A stretch of DNA of 64,000 bases, taken from the NCBI RefSeq assembly GCF_000494755.1, contig NC_022657.1, positions 4,254,001-4,318,000 on the forward strand, given 5' to 3'. The notes beneath the pieces were generated by a model, which saw nothing but the letters and a program-made list of their open reading frames with translations, searched no databases and was not told the origin of the DNA. Each line of letters begins with the position of its first letter. Position 1 is the stretch's first letter. The position numbers and the translations under genes were made by a program. Positions 59,914 through 64,000 of the stretch are shown piece after piece. Source of the stretch: Amorphoplanes friuliensis DSM 7358 (GTDB taxonomy: Bacteria > Actinomycetota > Actinomycetes > Mycobacteriales > Micromonosporaceae).

Positions 59914-60561
59914 TCAGAGGCCGGGCAGGTCCAGGGTGTGCGAGGTGTGTGTCGCCTTCGTGGCCAGGTAGCGCAGGTTGGCCGAGGAGAGATGCACACC
60001 CGTCGGGATCCGCTCGGCGATCCGCACGCCGCGGGCCTCGAGCTGGGCCGCCTTGTCGGGGTTGTTGCTGAGCAGGCGGATGCGGCCCGCGCCCAGCGCC
60101 AGCAGCATCTGCGCCGCGGCGGTGTAGTCGCGCTCGTCCTCGCCGCGGCCGAGCGCGACGTTCGCCTCGTACGTGTCCAGCCCGGCCTCCTGGAGCGCGT
60201 ACGCGTCGAGCTTCGCGTACAGGCCGATGCCGCGGCCCTCCTGGCGCAGGTAGAGGAGCAGGCCACCGGTGTCGGTGATGCGCTCGACCGCCTCGCGCAG
60301 CTGCGGGCCGCAGTCGCAGCGCTGGCTCCCGAACACGTCGCCGGTCAGGCACTCGCTGTGCGGGCGGACGAGCGGCGTGGCCTGCACGGCGCGTTCCCAG
60401 TCGCCGAGGCCCAGCGCGAGGTGTTCCTTGCCGTCGACGAGCCCGTCGAAGGTGAGCACCCGCGCGGTCGTCGAGTAGCCGTCGGCGAAGCGCAGCGGGA
60501 CGGTGACGCGGGTGCGTACCGTGGCTTTCGGAATCGTCCCCAGGCCCAGCGCCTCGGTCAT
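59914..60561 (-). CDS. ribA: GTP cyclohydrolase II
   Basis: A 215-residue enzyme that opens GTP in the first step of riboflavin synthesis. The zinc-binding cysteines lie in CLTGDVFGSQRCDCGPQ, and the catalytic loop is LYLRQEGRGIGLYAKL. NNPDKAAQLEARGVRIAERI is the family C-terminal motif. The DHBP synthase domain that is often fused to it is absent. A GGGGGG box sits just before ATG 60561; an upstream GTG (60597) is also possible. The RibD-C gene lies just upstream on the same strand. Confidence 0.9.
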   Translation of the reverse strand: MTEALGLGTIPKATVRTRVTVPLRFADGYSTTARVLTFDGLVDGKEHLALGLGDWERAVQATPLVRPHSECLTGDVFGSQRCDCGPQLREAVERITDTGGLLLYLRQEGRGIGLYAKLDAYALQEAGLDTYEANVALGRGEDERDYTAAAQMLLALGAGRIRLLSNNPDKAAQLEARGVRIAERIPTGVHLSSANLRYLATKATHTSHTLDLPGL

Positions 60562-60602
60562 CGGCCCCCCAGTTTTCTTGTCGGACACGTCGGTCACCCA
60601 GG

Positions 60603-61292
60603 TCAGGCCCGGTAGCGGTCGGAGAGCGCGTAGCGCAGCAGCACCACGTCGCCGATCTGCCGGACCTCGGTCAGGTCGGCGCGGCGCCGCGGGCCCCACG
60701 GGAAGGTGCCGTCTCCGACGAAGCGCGGCGCCCGCGAGTCGCCGACGAAGAACGGCGCGACCACGAGCTGCAGCTCGTCGGCGAGGCCGGCCGTGAGGAA
60801 CCCGGTGTGGATCATGCCGCCTCCCTCGACCATCAGGCGGCGGATGCCGCGCGTGTGCAGGTCGGCGGTGACCTGGCCCAGATCGAGCGGATCACCGCCG
60901 TCGATCACGGTAGCGACCCGTCCCAGCTTGTGCCGGGCGTTCGGCAGGGCGGAAGAGACGCAGTAGACCAGCTTGTCGGCCTCGCCCAGGGTGAAGAACC
61001 GGGCGTCCGGGTCCAGGTCGCAGCTGTTGGTGACGGTCACCTTGACCGGGTCGGGCTGCTCACCGCGCTCGACCCGGGCCTTGCGGCGGGTCTCGTCGCG
61101 GACCAGCAGCCGCGGGTTGTCCTGGCGGACCGTGGCCGCGCCGACCAGGATCGCGTCGCAGCCGGCCCGGACCTCGTCGACCCGGTCGAAGTCGGCGTCG
61201 TTGGACAGCAGCAACCGCTCGTCGTCCGGGGTGTCGACGTAGCCGTCGATGGACATCCCGCAACTGAGCACGACATACGGACGTTGCAGCAC
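60603..61292 (-). CDS. RibD C-terminal-type pyrimidine reductase
   Basis: A 229-residue reductase domain of the RibD C-terminal type, with VVLSCGMSIDGYVDTPDDER, ILVGAATVRQDNPRLLVRDE and MVEGGGMIHTGFLTAGLADE, the NADPH-binding and substrate segments. It reduces the ribosylamino-pyrimidine intermediate of riboflavin synthesis. The deaminase domain of bifunctional RibD is missing. It sits directly upstream of ribA with a 41-bp gap. A GTG start at 61292 was chosen. Confidence 0.85.
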   Translation of the reverse strand: MLQRPYVVLSCGMSIDGYVDTPDDERLLLSNDADFDRVDEVRAGCDAILVGAATVRQDNPRLLVRDETRRKARVERGEQPDPVKVTVTNSCDLDPDARFFTLGEADKLVYCVSSALPNARHKLGRVATVIDGGDPLDLGQVTADLHTRGIRRLMVEGGGMIHTGFLTAGLADELQLVVAPFFVGDSRAPRFVGDGTFPWGPRRRADLTEVRQIGDVVLLRYALSDRYRA

Positions 61293-61365
61293 TGACGGCC
61301 CCCCTGACGAGCGACCACCGTCACCCCGGGGTCCAACATAATCCGAACATGAGGCTGTGACACTT

Positions 61366-62424
61366 TCAGGCACCGGTGCCGACCAGCTCCCGGACCGGGA
61401 TCATGATCCGCTGCTGCGGGACGACCACCGGGGTGGCCAGGGTGATCGGCGCCAGGACCGGCTCGGTCACGACGACCCGGGCGGCCCGGCGGGCCTTCGC
61501 CCGGGCCAGGGCCCGCGTGATGATCACGACGAGGCCCGGCAGTGCGGCGACGAAGGCGAAGAGGCCGTAGACCACGGCGATGGTGAGGCCCTGGGTGGCG
61601 CTGAGACCGGCCGCCCCGAACGCCCAGGCGGTCACACCCTCGCGCGGGCCCCAGCCGCCGATGTTCACCGGCAGGGTCATGGCCAGCAGTGCGAGCAGCA
61701 TCAGCGGCGCCAGGCGCAGCAGCGAGGCGTCCGAGCCCGCGGCCCGGGCGGCGACGACGAAGGTGGCCAGGTGACCGGCCAGGACCACGGTCGAGGCGAG
61801 CACGATGCCGGGCCAGTTGCGCCGGGAGAGCAGCCCGGACCGCACCTCGGAGGCGCCCGTCCGAGCCGCGCGGGCCCAGCGCGACGCGCCGCTGCGCAGC
61901 CGCGAGAAGGCGAAGACCAGCAGAGCCGCCAGGCCGGCGACGGTCGCCGCGGCCACGGCGATCGAGCGGGCGTGTTCCTCCAGGTGCGACAGCACCGGCG
62001 ACGGCACGGTCAGCAGCACGGTGACACCGACCGAGATGAGAACGACCTGGCCGGCCGTGCGCTCGAGGACCACGGCCCGGACGCTCTTGCCGACGTCACC
62101 CTCCTCGCGGCCGTGCTGCACCGCGCGGTCGACGTCGCCGAGCACCCCGCCGGGCAGGGCGGCGTTGATGAACAGCGCCTTGTAGTAGTCCGCGATCGCG
62201 CCCTTCAGCGAGAGCTTCATGCCGAGGCCGCGGGCCACCAGGCACCACCGCCACGCCGAGAAGACCGTCGTGGCCACGCCGATCCCGAACGCGGTCAGCA
62301 GCGCCGGGCCGTCGATCACCCGCAGCCCGTCGAGGAAGGCGCCGGTACCCAGGCGCCAGAGCAACACGGCGAGGATTCCCATCCCGCCGAGTACCCGCAC
62401 CCACGCCCAGATCGATCGGTTCAT
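61366..62424 (-). CDS. AglD/MprF-type integral membrane protein (UPF0104)
   Basis: A 352-residue polytopic protein of the lysylphosphatidylglycerol-synthase-transmembrane family, about 8 membrane helices. Signature segments include YYKALFINAALPGGVLGDVD with RAVQHGRE, and LPVNIGGWGPREGVTAWAFG. Homologues act as flippases or as GT-like lipid modifiers. No substrate can be told. GAGGGGGC precedes the ATG. Confidence 0.82.
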   Translation of the reverse strand: MNRSIWAWVRVLGGMGILAVLLWRLGTGAFLDGLRVIDGPALLTAFGIGVATTVFSAWRWCLVARGLGMKLSLKGAIADYYKALFINAALPGGVLGDVDRAVQHGREEGDVGKSVRAVVLERTAGQVVLISVGVTVLLTVPSPVLSHLEEHARSIAVAAATVAGLAALLVFAFSRLRSGASRWARAARTGASEVRSGLLSRRNWPGIVLASTVVLAGHLATFVVAARAAGSDASLLRLAPLMLLALLAMTLPVNIGGWGPREGVTAWAFGAAGLSATQGLTIAVVYGLFAFVAALPGLVVIITRALARAKARRAARVVVTEPVLAPITLATPVVVPQQRIMIPVRELVGTGA

Positions 62425-62484
62425 TCCGCTGCCCCCTCAGGTTCACCCTTCTGCGACTAATACGTCGCAGCGGCGGCAGGCGGT

Positions 62485-63288
62485 TCAGTCTTTCTGCGCG
62501 AGAAGATCTTGATGCCCGACCGTTACCTGCAGGCGGCCCGCCTCCGCGGCCTCGATCCGGCCCTCCAGGTACGCGTCCAGCCGCAGGTCAGGTCGCTGTT
62601 CGGCGGCGGCGCCGACCCACCCCCGGAGCCACTCGGCAGTGAGTTGTGCCTCACCGGGCCCGAGCCGCCACGGGCTCGGGCGTACTCCGACCGTGGCGCC
62701 GGCCTTCGCAAAAGCCTCCGCCGCGGCACCGACCGCCTCGGGCCCGAGCAGTCTCCGGTCACCGACGGCCCGCCGCTGGTGGGCGTTGAACGCGGCGGCC
62801 ACCTCCGCGTCGAGCGGGTCCTCCGGCTCGAACGTCACCTCGCCCACGACCGACAGCGTGAACAGCGCCGGCGTGCCCGAGGCCACACACACCTCGGCCA
62901 GCGCGGCGACCTCGTCGGTCGTGAAGAGGTCGAGCAGCGCCGAGCAGGTGACCAGCGACGTGCCGGCCAGGTCCTCGACGGTCAGCGCGGTGACGTCACC
63001 CTCGGCCGTCTCGACCGTGACCGGGCTGCCGTCCGCGGCCGCCGCCGGCAGGTGCGCGGCGGCGTGCGCGAGCAGCGCCGGGTCGCGGTCCTGCAGCACC
63101 CAGCGCTGCGGGCCGGGCAGGCGCGGGGCGAGCCAGCGGCCCATCGAACCGGTGCCGCAGCCCAGGTCACGGATGACCAGCTCGCCTCCGGCGGGCAGGC
63201 GCAGGGCCTCGACCAGTTCCACCGCGCGGGCGGCCGCGTCCGCGGGCTCGCGCAGCGTCAGCCATGTCGAACTGAACTCTCCGGTCAT
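62485..63288 (-). CDS. Class I SAM-dependent methyltransferase
   Basis: A 267-residue methyltransferase with SAM-binding VIRDLGCGTGSMGRWLAPRL, acidic motif WVLQDRDPALLAHAA and TSLVTCSALLDLFTTDEVAA. The start ATG 63288 overlaps the glycosyltransferase stop (ATGA), so the two are an operon. In such pairs the methyltransferase often acts on the same glycan, but the substrate is unknown. Confidence 0.82.
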   Translation of the reverse strand: MTGEFSSTWLTLREPADAAARAVELVEALRLPAGGELVIRDLGCGTGSMGRWLAPRLPGPQRWVLQDRDPALLAHAAAHLPAAAADGSPVTVETAEGDVTALTVEDLAGTSLVTCSALLDLFTTDEVAALAEVCVASGTPALFTLSVVGEVTFEPEDPLDAEVAAAFNAHQRRAVGDRRLLGPEAVGAAAEAFAKAGATVGVRPSPWRLGPGEAQLTAEWLRGWVGAAAEQRPDLRLDAYLEGRIEAAEAGRLQVTVGHQDLLAQKD

Positions 63289-64000
63289 GCGTCCAGCACC
63301 TCGCTCAATCGTCGTGTCGTCTCGTCCCAGCCGCGGAGCCCGTCCCGCCGGCTCCGGGCGGCGGCCCGCCACTGCTGCCGCAGCTCGGGCTCGGTCAGCC
63401 AGCGGCGAAGTGCCGTGGCCAGGGCCTCGGGGTCGCCCGGGGGGACCAGCATCCCGGGCAGTGTGCCGTCGGCGGCGGTGCCGAGGGCTTCGGGCACACC
63501 CTCGACCCGGGTGCCGAGCACGGGGACGCCGCGCGCCAGCGCCTCGGTCACCACCATGCCGTACGTCTCCGCCAGCGACGGCAGCACCAGCAGGTCCGCC
63601 CCGGCGTAGGTCTCGGCCAGCGCTTCCCCGGTCCGCGTCCCCACCAAATGGACCCGGCCGCCCTCACCGCCGGCCAGGGCAGGGATCGCCGCCGCCAGCT
63701 CCTGGACGTGTCCGGTGAAGTCCGGTGCCCGGTCGAGGGCGCCGACCAGCGTGCACGTCCAGGGCAGCCCGGACAGCGACTGCAGGGCTGTGACCAGCAC
63801 ATCCTGCGCCTTGCGGGGGGTCACGGCGGCGACACAGAGCAGGTGGCCACCGCCCGGCGACCCTTCCGCGAGAGGCGCGGCGTCGACACCCGGGGGAGCG
63901 ACGTGCACGCTCCCGGCCGGGAGGTCGTGCAGCGTCTCGAGCCTCCGCGCCGCACCTGCGCTGGTCGCCACGGCGGCCGCGGCCGCGTGGAGAGCGCGTC
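63285..64000 (-). CDS. GT4-family glycosyltransferase, N-terminal part beyond the window
   Basis: The C-terminal 238 residues of a glycosyltransferase of the GT4 family; the gene continues past base 64000. Seen are the second Rossmann domain with LCVAAVTPRKAQDVLVTALQ, VHLVGTRTGEALAETYAGAD, and the E-x7-E motif in PSLAETYGMVVTEALARGVP, which binds the sugar nucleotide. The N-terminal acceptor domain is outside. The frame is open back to the edge, so the GTG at 63971 is not the start. Confidence 0.85.
   Translation of the reverse strand, partial: RALHAAAAAVATSAGAARRLETLHDLPAGSVHVAPPGVDAAPLAEGSPGGGHLLCVAAVTPRKAQDVLVTALQSLSGLPWTCTLVGALDRAPDFTGHVQELAAAIPALAGGEGGRVHLVGTRTGEALAETYAGADLLVLPSLAETYGMVVTEALARGVPVLGTRVEGVPEALGTAADGTLPGMLVPPGDPEALATALRRWLTEPELRQQWRAAARSRRDGLRGWDETTRRLSEVLDA

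Overview
The window is very GC-rich and densely coded. It uses many GTG starts, ATGA/GTGA/TGATG stop-start overlaps and actinobacterial families (a SigJ-like ECF factor with a DGPF partner, MptB-type mannosyltransferase, CebR-type operators, Nur- and Zur-like boxes, SCO6745 family). This points to a filamentous actinomycete; an Actinoplanes/Micromonosporaceae-type genome is my best guess, from gene flavour only. I saw no rRNA, tRNA, insertion sequence, prophage or CRISPR. It looks like chromosome with an accessory, secretion-rich character.

Left part (1-27 kb): a VanZ-like tail, a two-component system and a small GyrB-like ATPase lead into larE-larB-larC (nickel-pincer cofactor synthesis, no larA here), faced by a LacI-type regulator with a palindrome in the shared promoter. 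Next comes one 10.4-kb gene for a 3482-residue secreted repeat protein with an LPKTG anchor. It is followed by a TetR/thiolase pair with two palindromic operators, a nikM-N-Q-O nickel/cobalt ECF transporter behind a Nur-like box, and a CooC/ParA-like metallochaperone ATPase behind a Zur-like box. Nickel handling is therefore a recurring theme over about 22 kb. smpB lies beyond.

Middle (26-45 kb): two divergent secreted carbohydrate-active enzymes (CE3-type esterase and PL11 rhamnogalacturonan lyase), each with a CBM2 domain and each with a perfect CebR-type 14-bp palindrome. Then come a membrane protein/TetR pair around a long inverted repeat, glcD-glcE-glcF, secreted M36 and M4 metalloproteases, a HAF-repeat protein, a glutathione-independent formaldehyde dehydrogenase, a tiny serine-repeat protein, a stand-alone KAS III enzyme and a beta-helix lipoprotein.

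Right part (45-64 kb): a DGPF protein coupled to an ECF sigma factor that has no ATG/GTG start, a glutathionyl-hydroquinone-reductase-like enzyme, an EAL-HDOD protein, a methyltransferase/SnoaL/epimerase group, and a 0.7-kb intergenic array of about 18 hairpin-forming 41-bp tandem repeats. After that come mptB-GT87-recQ, a secreted TAP-type hydrolase, a four-domain PAS-SpoIIE-RsbW-STAS regulator, ribA and a RibD-C reductase, an AglD-like membrane protein, a methyltransferase and a truncated GT4 glycosyltransferase.

The most unusual items are the 41-bp array, the giant LPKTG protein, the nickel/zinc regulatory boxes and the start-codon-less sigma factor.
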